This document shows positions 44,245 to 56,171 of a stretch of 64,000 bases of DNA, one piece after another. The stretch is from Macrotrachela quadricornifera. Lineage: Eukaryota > Rotifera > Eurotatoria > Philodinida > Philodinidae. Position numbers and translations under genes: made by a program. Below the pieces are notes generated by a model, which was not told where the DNA came from, did not search any database, and was given only the letters and a program-made list of their open reading frames with translations. The number at the start of each line of letters is the position of its first letter. Positions within the stretch are counted from its first letter, which is position 1. The stretch spans positions 357,707-421,706 of the forward strand of contig JAJEKB010020870.1 in assembly GCA_022393335.1 (NCBI GenBank). Direction: 5' to 3'.

Positions 44245-46117
44245 CAAATGAATACGCACGCAATTAATCATAACCCACTTGCTCCATTAAATTTATTTCA
44301 TTGGTATCTGACTAATAGATCTTACCTATATGTCTGTTTTTTTGACAACTATAATATAAATGATACATTGTTGATCCAAAAATAAAGTCGACAAACGAGG
44401 ATGTCTTCATACAGCTTATCCATTCTAGCATAATGCATAGTAGCAATGAAAAAAGAAAAAGCAGAAATACTCAATACAATTAGAAGAAAGAATATCATTA
44501 TCTAATGTTGATTGCCAAAGGCTGATGTACGAACAAGACCATGTGAGAGAAATGGTTTCCAAACTTTATTTGAAAAGACATCTACACTGTGCCTTTTATA
44601 AAACAAATAAAATATGATAAAACGTTATAGCATAAGACAAATATATTATAAGAGACAATATAATCTAATTAATATATAATGAAGAGTAATAAATACCAAA
44701 ACTTCGTCGCTCTATTCTCTCTTGATTTGATATAGGAAGCCTAACTAATTTGCATGCAATTTTATTTGACTAGATTCCGGTCAAATAACTTTGCTGTTTC
44801 ATAGCAGAAAATACTGAGTATTGAAAGCGAAAAAATTCACAAACCTAAAACAAATCTAATCGGTGTATCTCCTGATAAGTAATGTTTTTGTTGGGAATAT
44901 TCTCACAAATACTGAAGTACTTTGTCAGAATTTCAAAACACATTTGTTAATGTATCCAACATCATTATGATTTTCATAATTAAAATTCATCAGATTATTG
45001 CATGATATTGATACCCTATTGAAGGTACTTATCGAGTAATTATTGGAAAGTATTCTTAAAAGGAAAATACTGAGAGGATTTATTGATTATTCTTGATTTA
45101 TAAATACACATTGTTTATATCTTTGTAAATTTTTAAATATCTAGATATATAATTAAATAACCAAAATGAAAGGTATTCAATGAATGTGTATTAGAAACAT
45201 CCACTCAATAATAATCATTTTAATAGTTTTCCAGTAAAACTTCTTTCCAATATAATGGTTATAATAAAATTCATAATATCTGGGTCAGTCAAATATATCT
45301 CATTTAGGCATTTTGTACCCTCAAAAAAATTTGTAACTCTGAGGTACATAGTTTGTATTCCATTTTGGATTTTCGAGCTTCTGCTTTCATGAACTGATTT
45401 TGATCAAAATGAATTATGTTTCTCAAGTTACTTGCAATGTGCAATACTGTCATGAAGGATCGACTAAAGATGATTGTCATACATTATACCCTATTAGGTT
45501 TTTCTTAGATTTCTCTGTTTTCTGACGAAAATAAAGTTAGGTATAGATAAGTGACAAATCTAAGCTGTATGAGTCAAAAGAACCGAATAATGAAAACTGC
45601 TGAACATCAGATTCATGAACTCAATGTGTTGATCACTTCTTTCTCCATCGATTACTTCGACAATCATTGCTGTTCCCATAAATTAGATCGTTAAACGATT
45701 TATTCTATTGTTTTACGGATCTCTTCAACTTCCATCCGGCTCAATGTATGCAATTTAACTTATGTAATCTGAAAAAGATCTGTGAAAACTACCTTCTAAA
45801 ATAAATTGAGTTATGAAATAAACCTAGTTCGGTTCAAAAACACTGATCATTCTCCCATCTCGTGTATTACAGAAGCTGGCCAGCTAATATCAGTTCATTT
45901 AGTTGATGTACAATTGTCGTACATCTAGCTCTAGATATTTTGATTTATTTCGTTATTTTCTATCTTCTATATCGTATTTGACTAACATATAATAATATTA
46001 TTTACGAAATAAGTCTATTTAAACGTACTCATAGCATAGAAAACTATAACTATCCCAAAGAAACTGGTTTTGATTAAATTGATTGTTTGGCACGATGTAG
46101 TGAAAGATTTTATATTA
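44245..46117. other. No gene supported
   Basis: AT-rich, no exon or repeat recognised. Confidence 0.4.
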
Positions 46118-46440
46118 TTCCCTTTCATGAAAGAAAGGGTTATAGGGCGTTTAAATACACCGGCTAAAATGCTTAAGGTTTGTCTGACCAAGCCAATCAG
46201 AATTCAGTATTCGCTAAACCAATGAAAACCTATCAGTAGTTCCAAGAAGAATTCGATACATAGGTTTTTGGGATCGGAGATTCGAATGGTGCTATTAGTT
46301 TTTCAATTTTTTCAAATAAATTTTTTTGCTCAAAAAGGGTCTTTTTAAGAAAATAATGATTTTTTATAAAGTTTGACCAAAAGTAATCGGGGTCAGGGAA
46401 TCGAATGGTACTATCAGTTCTGGAAGTTTTTGAAATAAAA
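46118..46440 (+). repeat. Dispersed repeat, copy A
   Basis: It starts with the palindrome CCCTTTCATGAAAGAAAGGG and shares GTTTGTC..CCAAGCCAATCAGAA, TTTTTGGGATCGG and TTATAAAGTTTGA blocks with 53178-53440 in the same order and direction. Confidence 0.65.
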
Positions 46441-46992
46441 TTTTTCTTTCGACCGAAGTGAGGTTATAAGAAAAATATTAATAGGATTCCGTGTATATGT
46501 CTGCTTGTTTCAGACCATAGCACGCAGGTTAAATAAGCATAAAACTACAAAACCGATTTTCGCTATCTGAAAAATAACCCCCTTAAAGTTTTCTGATATC
46601 ATACTTTGAGTCAAGTACATTTTGTTGGCTTCAGGTTTCATAGAAACGGATGTTTTCGAGCTTGCTTTTTTTATCAATTAAAGTTTTTGAAGTCAGAAGT
46701 CAATTCCATCAAGGATTTTTTTGTCTTGCGCTTCCAATCAATAAACGTATTGTAGCTGAACAATTCACTGAATTATAGATTTTCAATGTTAGTTTAGGAG
46801 ATTTGAGATTTTATCAGGCTGAAAATGCAATGAATCAGAAGTTTGCGAGCTTATGCTCTCGTCCAATTACAGTTTTTCAGGCCTAAATTTCAAGCAATGA
46901 TGAGTTTTCGACTTCGAGCTCTTGATCAATCACAACAGTTTCACACCGAATGTTTAAGTATTTGGAAATCTAATAATGGGGTACGTAAATAA

Positions 46993-47134
46993 CAGAGCTG
47001 GGCAAATCAATACAAAAATGCCCAACTCAACTCGATTCGGTTCGATTTTTGAATTGAAATGAATTGAATTGAAAATTTTTCCAAATGAATCGAATCAAAT
47101 TAATTCCCGTTTTTAGCTGAGTTGCCCAGCTCTG
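46993..47134. mobile_element. Short hAT-like MITE
   Basis: The 142-bp unit has 13-bp perfect inverted ends CAGAGCTGGGCAA. Its interior is rich in GAATTGAA words. The flanks do not show a matching 8-bp duplication. Confidence 0.6.
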
Positions 47135-47184
47135 ATATAGAGAAAGCTATAAAGAATGAAGAAGAACGGACGCACATACGAGGA

Positions 47185-47229
47185 GTTAGTCGTGAGTGGT
47201 ACCCCGGTGGGGTACCGACGAACTACTAG
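47185..47229. repeat. Dispersed hairpin motif AGTCGTGAGTG, copy 1
   Basis: TTAGTCGTGAGTGGTACCCC is followed by a mirrored GGGGTACCGACGAACTACTA. Related copies occur near 49144, 50717 and 54819. Confidence 0.6.
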
Positions 47230-47801
47230 CCATTCAATTCGATTATTAATTAAAATTAAGTATGTTCGAGACTAATTAGAGGTTGTTCAAGCAGAACTAA
47301 GTTTACGAGAGAACACCTCCGACTGTCTCCTTACTTTTGAATCGAGTATATGCCCAAATGATAGACTTCAGTGAATTATTAAACGGCCTCAAAAGATTTG
47401 GTTTCTTAGACCGTTCAAGCAGAGATATACACGTATTAGTGTTACTAGTTTGGCTGTACTACTGTACTAATATATATGATATCTTTAGTAAAATCTTCCA
47501 ATGCTGTGCAAGTTTATATCGTCAGTAAAGTAGCCAATACTGGTTAAGATCCTAGAATGGGAAGATAAATCAATGCTTTTTATCGGGGATACAAACTTGT
47601 TTTTCATGCGGGTTCATTATAAAAAATAATATGTACTCTTCCTCAAGGATGCAAATACTCCATTGACTGAAGGAAGGGTCATATGGAAAAAAATAAAAAA
47701 AGAGGTTGCGTCTAATTGTTTGTGCTTAGGTCAAAAGAATATCAGAGCTAAGATAAGTTTGTACTCTTACATCTATACTTGCATGCGTCGTTTCCAATAT
47801 C

Positions 47802-49078
47802 TAGTTAAACCAATCCCAGAGTCGAATCCGATGGGAATTTATAGGAATCTATCGGGTCCTATACGTATATCATCGGAAACCTGGTGACGAAATCGCGTCG
47901 GAATCTGTCGGGTTACGTATCCGATCGGATCCGAGTAACTTAATCTGATAAAATTCGATACTACAATAATGTAATGATGACTGCTCAAAATCTAACGACA
48001 TGAGAAAAAATATAAAAATCAATCTTATAACTATCTCAATTCATTCATGACTATTTGATCTTCTATTGCAAGAAAGCACCGCATTTTTAATGCAGACATC
48101 AGCTTGAAAAAGAAGCAACCTAATTACTCGTATCAGTATCATTCCATACACCTGTAAAACCACCAGAAATGCACTATATGTCATCTAGTTAATAATAGTA
48201 TCCTCAGCGAACCATTCCGATTTATAACGCATTCTTCATAAATATTGTCATGTGTTAACACATCAGATGAAGCTTTCTCTATCGTTCAGCTAGCTTGCGG
48301 CAGTTTTGTATATCTATCCATATACAAAATCGATTACATCCACACGTCTTCTATCATATGGAAAAGTATGTTCTGTTATTTCATACTTCTCTTTCCAATT
48401 GTACATGAATATTTAGTATGATAGAAGCCGGCACGCAAGTTCTTACTAATAGATGAATTCAATTCTATTTAAGGCGGAACCTTTTATGAATGTTCAGTAA
48501 TAAAGTTCAAACTGTTCGCCTGAAAATTTCCTTGAAGATGCAAGAACCCTATCTAAGAGCCAGATTGTTTTTCACTTATAAATTTCACTTACGCGCATAT
48601 CTTATATTAAACATGCAATGTTACAAATGTTATTCAACTGGATCAAGTTTTCATGTTTCACATATTTAACCCTCTTTTTGATGCTTACCAACTACTTTGT
48701 TACAATCCTTTCCGCGACACATAAAAGGTCATCCACAGTAACATCCTCACCATACTAAACAAAATATTTACGCTAACTGCTGGGAAAATCACAGCGAGAC
48801 CATCAGAAGAGCAAAATGGAAACACAAGCTCACGATTTCGAATCTTACATAGGTCCCGCAATATCCTTGACATGCGACGTATAGCTACAAAGCTGGGCGA
48901 TTCTGAGTCCGGAAAAAAGAGAAAAAAATTCTTATCGAAAAAATTGGTCGAAAACAAGAATGAAGGATTTTAAATCGGTCGGATATCATTGGAATTCGAT
49001 ACTAATCCAACAGTTGGATTCCCGTGCGGTTCCGTCACCAGGAATCCTATAGGATCCGGTGTCGGATTGGTTTACCTG
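47802..49078. mobile_element. Possible hAT-like element, imperfect inverted ends
   Basis: Left end TAGTTAAACCAATCCCAGA and right end complement of CAGGTAAACCAATCCGACA, both followed by GGATTCCTATAGG/CCTGGTGACG-like blocks, are diverged inverted repeats of about 150 bp. No target duplication matches. Confidence 0.5.
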
Positions 49079-50742
49079 GGTACCCAGTCGTGAACTTATG
49101 AAGTATTTTGCTCTGGTGCTTTTGTATTTGACAGTGGGAGCGGCTTATCGTGAGTGACGCCAATGAACGACTAGTCGCTCGTTTGTGAGGATCAACAGGG
49201 ATTCTTACATAGTAGATCTCTAGAAAATCGACCTGGTATTTCGAAAAAAACATCATTGAGATTCTGATATTCAAAAATTTCAATATAATGTAACTTTTTT
49301 AGAAAGATGACGAAATTGAATTTATAATGGATAGCTACCAATGAAACTTGAACTTCGATATGCTTATTGAGAATTATTTTCCTGTGAATCAGACCATTTT
49401 CTCCTGAAAGCTAAACGCCAGTCTGAGAAAAGGATACATAAATAACTTTTTAGTACAGTTCTTAGTAGACTCAAATGTGGAACTTTTGCACCTTTTTTCA
49501 GTTCATTATAGCAATACGACATGTCTTAGACAAAGAATGCTGCAAAATTTGTAATTCTTTTTCAATATTAGTCAATTGTCACACAAAATTTGTGTCTTTT
49601 ATCCCAGTATTTTGAAAAGAAGTGTTAGTTTTCCTTGGTTGTTGAGATATATCCTATTTATTTCATGCTGATTGACAGACTAATCATTTTCTAATTGGTT
49701 TTTCCTGGAATATTACCATTTATTTTCCTTTCATTACTTATTTAATTGTTAGCTTAAATTGTCCTGTAAATACATTCGATAAATCTACAATGAACTTTGG
49801 CAACTTATCGTGCATTCAGACATATACAGAAACACTTATCTAGAAAATTTGATCGTGGTAATCATCCATAAATAAATTAAATTTAAACTGAAGAGTTATT
49901 TATATATCGCTTCGCAACTTTCAGATCTTCTCTTATTTATATACAAGTCATTATTTTTTGACAGTATCTAAGTCAATCCATAAGTGGAAGGCTAACTACC
50001 AGACGTAGATGACCTATTGCTCATGAAATATTTCGCAAGTAAGCATAAAATTAATAAATTTAGATGCTTCTACATTTTTCGGGTCAATTCAACATGCATG
50101 GCCAACAGTAATCGATATATATATTCCATTACAAACATGGTTTTAAAAAGAATAATAGTCAAAGGCTACAACAGTATTTTATTCAGTTCGACAGAAAATA
50201 CTTTACTATAAAAGGTATGTAAAATAGGTTTAGTTTTTGACCTTTGAGTCTGAAGTTCTATTTTAAACCTCATAACCGTTCGTACACAGTCAGGCATGAT
50301 TTTCTTGGATTGTGAACGAAATAGGACTATTAGTTGGTGAATGAAGCGGACATAAATAATGGAGCGGCTGCCATTCAAAACGAAGAAGACATTTTGGCAA
50401 ACTTACAATGGTTTCCACGATTTACGAAATCTGGCAATGTGCTTCCCTTGGAAATAAAGGGATATATTCGAAAGGCTTGACACACAAAATGCAAAACTAA
50501 ATCTCTATCGTCACATGTGATTTCTTCAATAAATTGTGCTTGTGTATTTTTTTCTTTGCTTTAATTTTTTGCTTCTCTTTCCTTTTGTGTTTTATAATTC
50601 GTGATTAGGAGTGATTCTATTAAAAATCTACAAATCCTTACGAATTGAGAACTGATTTGGTTTAATCGTAACATAGTTAAAAGATTAGTTTGAGAAGAAG
50701 ATAGAATGAGGGTATTCACTAGTCGTAAGTGACGCCTGGTAG
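49079..50742. other. No gene supported
   Basis: It contains hairpin-motif copies near 49144-49180 and 50717-50739. The rest is AT-rich without exon structure. Confidence 0.4.
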
Positions 50743-50746
50743 AAAT

Positions 50747-50972
50747 TGCTAGGTGTCATTGTCGTTCTATATGATTGCTTAATCATTGCGCCATCTCTTA
50801 TTGACTCATATGCATATCATCCACCATTATTCCATTGTTCTTTCATTCTTCCTCTCATATACGCTTGTTCTCGTTGTTATTGTTCTGTTCTTATCTTTTA
50901 TACTTGATTCAGTTGTGCTTCTCCCCTCTTAAGAAGAAACACATTTCATTACGTGGATATCACCACGTAACA
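50747..50972 (+). repeat. 5' LTR
   Basis: Begins TGCTAGGTGTC and ends ACGTAACA (TG..CA). TTGGTGAAGAAGTTGG follows directly and may be the primer-binding site. Confidence 0.9.
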
Positions 50973-51080
50973 TTGGTGAAGAAGTTGGTCTTCTTCCTCG
51001 TTTCTCGGAAGAAATTATCGATCCTTACCGCTCTTAATGTCTAACATCAACAAGATGAATCAGAAAATAATGTCCGAAAT

Positions 51081-52082
51081 ATGATGTTGAATTCGTTATT
51101 CTCACAAGTACCCGTCGATGAAATGCAATCCTTTGAACCTTTTCGCGGCAGTGACGACCAAGACGTCACTTCTTGGTTAATGACTTTTGAAAAACTTTTC
51201 GATGAAGCCCAGGAGAAACCTGAAGACCGTTTGATTTTTATACCAATGTTTTTAGCAGGTGATGCCAAGCAATGGTACCGTCTGTATCGTCCATATGATT
51301 CGTGGTGTGCTTTTAAAACTGCTCTTGTGAAAGCTTTTACTTCTTCAGTAAACCAACTCAAACCATCAGCTCAACTATATAACCGTCCTACAACACCACA
51401 TGAATCTGCTCCAAGTTATAATCCTGATGTTCTGCACCCATGTACACATCTTAACCCCTTTTATACAAATTTTTCGCTTAACCATCATCGTTTTCATTCA
51501 CAACATATGCTTGATTATACAGCAAATCGGGAGCGCCAACATGAGTTGCTGCTATCCACTCCCAATGTCTCATTCAGTATGGTTTTCGCTGAATCTGTCC
51601 GTACCGATTTTGATATCGACTGGCCCATAGGGGATGAAACGTGGTTCATCCATAATGTACTGCCACAACGCCACCAGTTCGTTATGTATATGCAATCAGT
51701 AAAGCTGTCCACTTCACCACCTACCGTCGTCGAAGGCTTAGTGCACCAAAGGTCGTCTGCTGATCACTATATTGCGCCACCCTTAGCTCAACAATCTAAT
51801 GAAATTAATGACTTTTACTATGGATGTAGTTCTCGTACTGGTATCATTTTTCTACCAGACTTACCTACCATTTTTTCAAGTATTTCATTCAACACAGTGT
51901 GCAAACCATCAGTTTCAATTCGCGTCGTTTTAATGACTTTTATGTTCGTTAGTATGGTATTTGGCAATCTCAGTTCTCATTTATTTTTCTATACTGGTAA
52001 AAATACTTCGTGCTTAGCTCGTAATCTGATATTTCCTGGTAACAATCAGTTCGACTGGTTTCGTACATTAGCGGTGCCTTAA
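51081..52082 (+). CDS. Gag-like ORF of the LTR element
   Basis: A 333-codon frame without interruption. Residues about 14-80 match the retrotransposon-gag capsid pattern: FEPFRGSDDQDVTSWLMTFE, then FIPMFLAGDAKQWYRL and WCAFKTALVKAF. The rest does not look like normal gag: no zinc knuckle (CX2CX4HX4C) is seen, and the C-terminal third contains a hydrophobic stretch (VVLMTFMFVSMVFG), perhaps a frame fused across a pol deletion. The first 11 residues contain two possible starts (M1 and M2, and M15). Most of the opposite-strand and shifted frames over it are shadows. Confidence 0.75.
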   Translation: MMLNSLFSQVPVDEMQSFEPFRGSDDQDVTSWLMTFEKLFDEAQEKPEDRLIFIPMFLAGDAKQWYRLYRPYDSWCAFKTALVKAFTSSVNQLKPSAQLYNRPTTPHESAPSYNPDVLHPCTHLNPFYTNFSLNHHRFHSQHMLDYTANRERQHELLLSTPNVSFSMVFAESVRTDFDIDWPIGDETWFIHNVLPQRHQFVMYMQSVKLSTSPPTVVEGLVHQRSSADHYIAPPLAQQSNEINDFYYGCSSRTGIIFLPDLPTIFSSISFNTVCKPSVSIRVVLMTFMFVSMVFGNLSSHLFFYTGKNTSCLARNLIFPGNNQFDWFRTLAVP

Positions 52083-52527
52083 CCACGCATGATGCTGACC
52101 GGCAGCGGATGGAATAATATTCTTCCACGCGCAATAAACTGGAATGGACCGTTGGATTCGATACATGTTATTACACGAGTTAGTTCTGCATCTTTCAATC
52201 TTTATAATCGTCATTTTTTTATTTACCGTCGTCTGCTTGATACATTTGTTCGTCGTCGTCCTGCTCCTCCATCGGCGCTCCTCTTACTACTACTGTCTCC
52301 AAATACTAACGTCTACACGATCGCCATGCTCTCACTCAGCAGCTGTGTGACACTTCGCTCGTTCTACTCATACTTGTGCTTACTCATGTTGTTGTTGCTC
52401 TTATTTTTTTCTTTCGTTCTATTTATTTTTTTCTCTCGTTCGTTTCCTAATCGCTTCAATTCTTTACTGTCTGTTGTTGTTTTATTTTGTGAATGAGCGA
52501 GGACGCTCATTTTAAGCATGAGAGGCG
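52083..52527 (+). other. 3' internal region of the LTR element
   Basis: Pyrimidine-rich sequence with an open frame but no recognised domain. It ends in a short purine-rich GAGAGGCG before the 3' LTR, a candidate polypurine tract. Confidence 0.5.
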
Positions 52528-52753
52528 TGCTAGGTGTCATTGTCGTTCTATATGATTGCTTAATCATTGCGCCATCTCTTATTGACTCATATGCATATCA
52601 TCCACCATTATTCCATTGTTCTTTCATTCTTCCTCTCATATACGCTTGTTCTCGTTGTTATTGTTCTGTTCTTATCTTTTATACTTGATTCAGTTGTGCT
52701 TCTCCCCTCTTAAGAAGAAACACATTTCATTACGTGGATATCACCACGTAACA
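52528..52753 (+). repeat. 3' LTR
   Basis: Same length and, by eye, same sequence as the 5' LTR; followed by AAAT. Confidence 0.9.
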
Positions 52754-53177
52754 AAATTCTGACAAACAGTTCATCATTCATTTACAAGGTTAACATGATC
52801 TCCTCTTGCATACAACTTTCGACGAAGTCTAGGATATTTTTGAAAAGAAATATGTCAACTGTAGTTCAAGTGACTAGTGTCAACACTTTATTAATGGTCC
52901 ATAAAAGTCTAAATTGTTATTTATGATGAAGAAAGTGCAGATGCTTGGTGTTTTTCGAATTTGAAATTGATAGTCTTGCTTTTGGAAATCATAAAATGTG
53001 AAAAGTTTGTTCAGATTGAGGTGACTATAGTATCGCACTTATTGATAAATTACCTGACAATGATTCTCAAAATAAATAGAATGAATTCAGTCGAGGGCTA
53101 AGCGAGTCACCATTGATGAGCGTTACTTGTGCTATTTGTTGGTTAAACGTTGTTGTCTTTCTCGAGGCTTACTTTTA

Positions 53178-53440
53178 TTCCCTTTTCTGAAAGAAAGAGG
53201 TATACCGGAGAAAATATGCTACTGAAAATTAATAAAGTTTGTCCGTCTATCTGTCCAAGCCAATCAGAAAAAGCATTCATTAATTAAACGCTTTTGGGGT
53301 CGGATAATCCAATGGTACCGTTGGTTTTTTATAATTTTGGAAAAAAATTCTTTTACCACAAAAAAAAATTTCTTTTTAAAAAAATAGTGATTTCTTATAA
53401 AGTTTGATCAAAGATTGCTTAGATTAAGAAATCGATCGAT
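53178..53440 (+). repeat. Dispersed repeat, copy B
   Basis: Shares CCCTTTTCTGAAAGAAAG, CCAAGCCAATCAGAA, TTTTGGGGTCGG and TTATAAAGTTTGA in order with 46118-46440. The sequence up to about 54110 contains further related FGGTCRAGGAAT-like words. Confidence 0.6.
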
Positions 53441-55220
53441 AGCATTAGCTTTTCTAAAAATTTTGATAGGGATTTTTGACTGCAGAAGATTTTTTCTAAG
53501 GAAATAACGATTTGCTTCCAGAATTGAAGCAGGGATCATATAACATAAAATAAGTTTGTAGTTTTACAGATATGTTTGCGTAATCACCCGAAGCGGAAAA
53601 TGGTGTCGCCTAGATTAATATTTAAAACTTGTGATATTCTATAAGAAAACTCTATGAATGATTGTCGAAAGTATAGAATCCGAATCTGGAGTCAAATTCG
53701 AGATTAATAATGAGTAAATAAGCAATTCATAGTTTGTTTTGTAATTTTCCTTAAAAAGTTTGATTCAAGATAACCGAGGTCACTAAATCAAGATCGAATT
53801 TGTTTTACCGAGCAAGTAACGCTCGTCTATAGACTCACTCAGCTCTTTCTCGTAGAAATCGTGTTTCTAAACTACCGTCAAGCTATTCATTTATAAAATT
53901 AAAAAAATCGAAGTCAGTTTAAAATCCTCGACCTCAACTGCCTTTGACCAAACTTCATAAAAACAAATGTTCTTTGTTAAAAATTTGTCGTTTGTTTAAA
54001 AATTAGAGTTTCAAAAAATTTTTATAAAACTAACCTCAGATTTGAATTCCTCGTCCTCGATTACCCTTCGGTCAACCCTTATGAGAAAAATCCCTTTTTT
54101 TACCTTTATATAAATTTTGGATCAATCAATGAGGTGCGGACACACAAGCAAGCAAACAATTTATGTTTGTAAGACTCTTCTCTACGAGAAAGAGAATGAA
54201 CTGTCTCCAATAAAAAGTTCCCGAAGAAAATTTACTATAGAGAACCCAAATCTAAGTTTAATATTTCAATATTACCAGTTATTAATTAACGATAAATGTA
54301 TAAATCAGAATTTTTGATAAAACTTGACTGACCGTTGTCAAGTATAGAAAAACCGAATTCATAGTGACAAAAAACTTTTTTTAATCTATCCCTTAGCTTC
54401 TTTAATGAACTCCTTGCTACTTTAAACTTGAATTAAGAATAATCGAGGGTCGTGAATCTATGTTCGACATTGATTCTAATAGGAACATTTTTCTCTGTAC
54501 ATTACTATACGTCAGAGTTTTGAGTAAGATTTGTACAGAAGTATGTAAAAAAACGAAGTGGCTGCATGATGTCCTATTGTTGAATCTTCATAGGCATTAA
54601 CCTCAAAATAGCATTCAAAATAGACAAAGATTTCTCCTAGGCCACACTGTAATGTACTCTATCTTTAGCAATTTTGAATAGTTTTCCTGTTTTAGTTCCT
54701 TAGTGAGTGTATTAAAAAATGCCCAGTAACTTTTTAAGAAGAATTCAAGTGAGATGCATCTATTCGGTTCAAACCTAAACTAATATTGAAGTATGTAGCA
54801 GTGTTAAACATGGAAACGGTTAGTCGTGAGTGGCTGACCGAAGGGAGGCCAACGAACGACTAGTCGTTGACTAAAAAATTTATCATAAGTATATCAAGTG
54901 AGATTTGAAGTACCTCGATAGATTCTCAAATAATTCGATTCTTGAGGAAAAATAAATCTTTATTAGACGTTTTATGTAACAGAGCATATTCAGTAGAGGA
55001 ATTGTGAATACTAACATAGTATTATCTGCTTACTGTAGCGTATGCAGAAATAAATATGTGGTCATGTTGTCTTAAGACTTTAAAAAGCTGTTCGAAATTC
55101 TCTGATTTGAAAAAAAGATATCTTTTCATGGAATTGTGGTTTGGAGTGATCACCACGTGCTAATGGCACTGAACTCGATGAACAAACTGAAGCATCTGAA
55201 CCGTATCTAATTCTGCTTTC
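53441..55220. other. No gene; hairpin motif copy at 54819-54868
   Basis: AT-rich sequence. GTTAGTCGTGAGTGGC pairs with GCCAACGAACGACT at 54819-54868, the most complete copy of the dispersed hairpin motif. Confidence 0.45.
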
Positions 55221-55224
55221 TTAA

Positions 55225-56167
55225 CTCTTTCCAGCCAGCTACCAGAACAGAGGAGCAAAAAAATTTTTTCATGCATTTCTCGTGGGTAAGTCATAGAAGT
55301 AAGAAAAGTTTATGTTTCGGAATCAGCAAGCGTTTCAACATCTAATGACTTGATGTATCCAAATGGATACATCCGACCATTGAGAAACACAAAGTTTTGG
55401 AAGACTTTTTTTCGCCTATCCAAATTGGATATTTTGTAGTTTTTTACATCTATACTTGTAAACGTAACTATAGTTTATGTATTTGTTCATGTTTTACAAG
55501 CCAAAACTTGAATATTTTGTAGAATGCTCTAGGATTTTTTAAGTATGATGGAAAATTAGTTTAGTTTTTCCGCGAAATTTCTGTCCATTCTGGAAGACCC
55601 TATAGAGTTTTTTGGACATTCTGTACTTTTTAGAGCTAGATTATTACGAAACGTTCAGACACCCTCTAGGATGCTCCTGAATGGCCAGAAATTTCGTAGA
55701 AAAATTGTGATTACGTGTGCAGATATAGATGTGAAAAAACTACAAAATATTCAATTTGGATAGACAAAAAAAAAGATATTTTCATAATTTTTTATCCCTA
55801 GGAACCGGATGTATCCAAATGGATGCATGTCAATATTTTATTGTTCAAGTCTTGTGAATAATTCGTCTTAGTAATGCAATAGACAGTAGGTCTATGAAGG
55901 AAAATTAATAAGTAATTGCTTCGAAGTTAGATTATTGAGAGACACGAGAATAAGATCATTTCCATACGGATGCTATTTTGGAGCATTCAGCGTGGAACCG
56001 GTTAATTTACAAGTGAATTGTTTTTTCCATCCAAATGCATAAATTTGTGCTAAAATGTGTTAACTTAATTATCAAATTGTCAAAAAAATTGATACCATCA
56101 TTACAGGTCAGATTTTCGTAAAATAGTAACTTAATGCATCCGAATGGATACATCCGGCCGGAAAGGG
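55225..56167. mobile_element. piggyBac-like MITE with TTAA duplications
   Basis: The 943-bp unit has ends CTCTTTCCAGCC / complement of CCCTTTCCGGCC, with TTAA immediately outside each end (55221-55224 and 56168-56171), as expected for piggyBac. Inside, GTATCCAAATGGATAC-like palindromes occur three times and a large mirrored block (about 55395-55500 against 55700-55790) forms a hairpin. No transposase is present. Confidence 0.82.
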
Positions 56168-56171
56168 TTAA

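Larger units (their letters stand above)
50747..52753 (+). mobile_element. Short non-autonomous LTR retrotransposon
   Basis: A 2,007-bp element bounded by two 226-bp LTRs that look identical by eye and flanked by a 4-bp duplication AAAT (50743-50746 and 52754-52757). The internal region is only 1,555 bp: a gag-like ORF and a 3' segment, with no protease, reverse transcriptase or integrase motif. It must rely on enzymes supplied elsewhere. Identical LTRs imply very recent insertion. Confidence 0.9.

Noticed and set aside
44035..44271. 78-codon minus-strand frame over the CCG repeats
   Set aside because: Arginine-rich by-product of the CCG blocks in the hAT element end.
51047..51361. Minus-strand frame opposite the gag-like ORF
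   Set aside because: Antisense shadow of the retrotransposon ORF.
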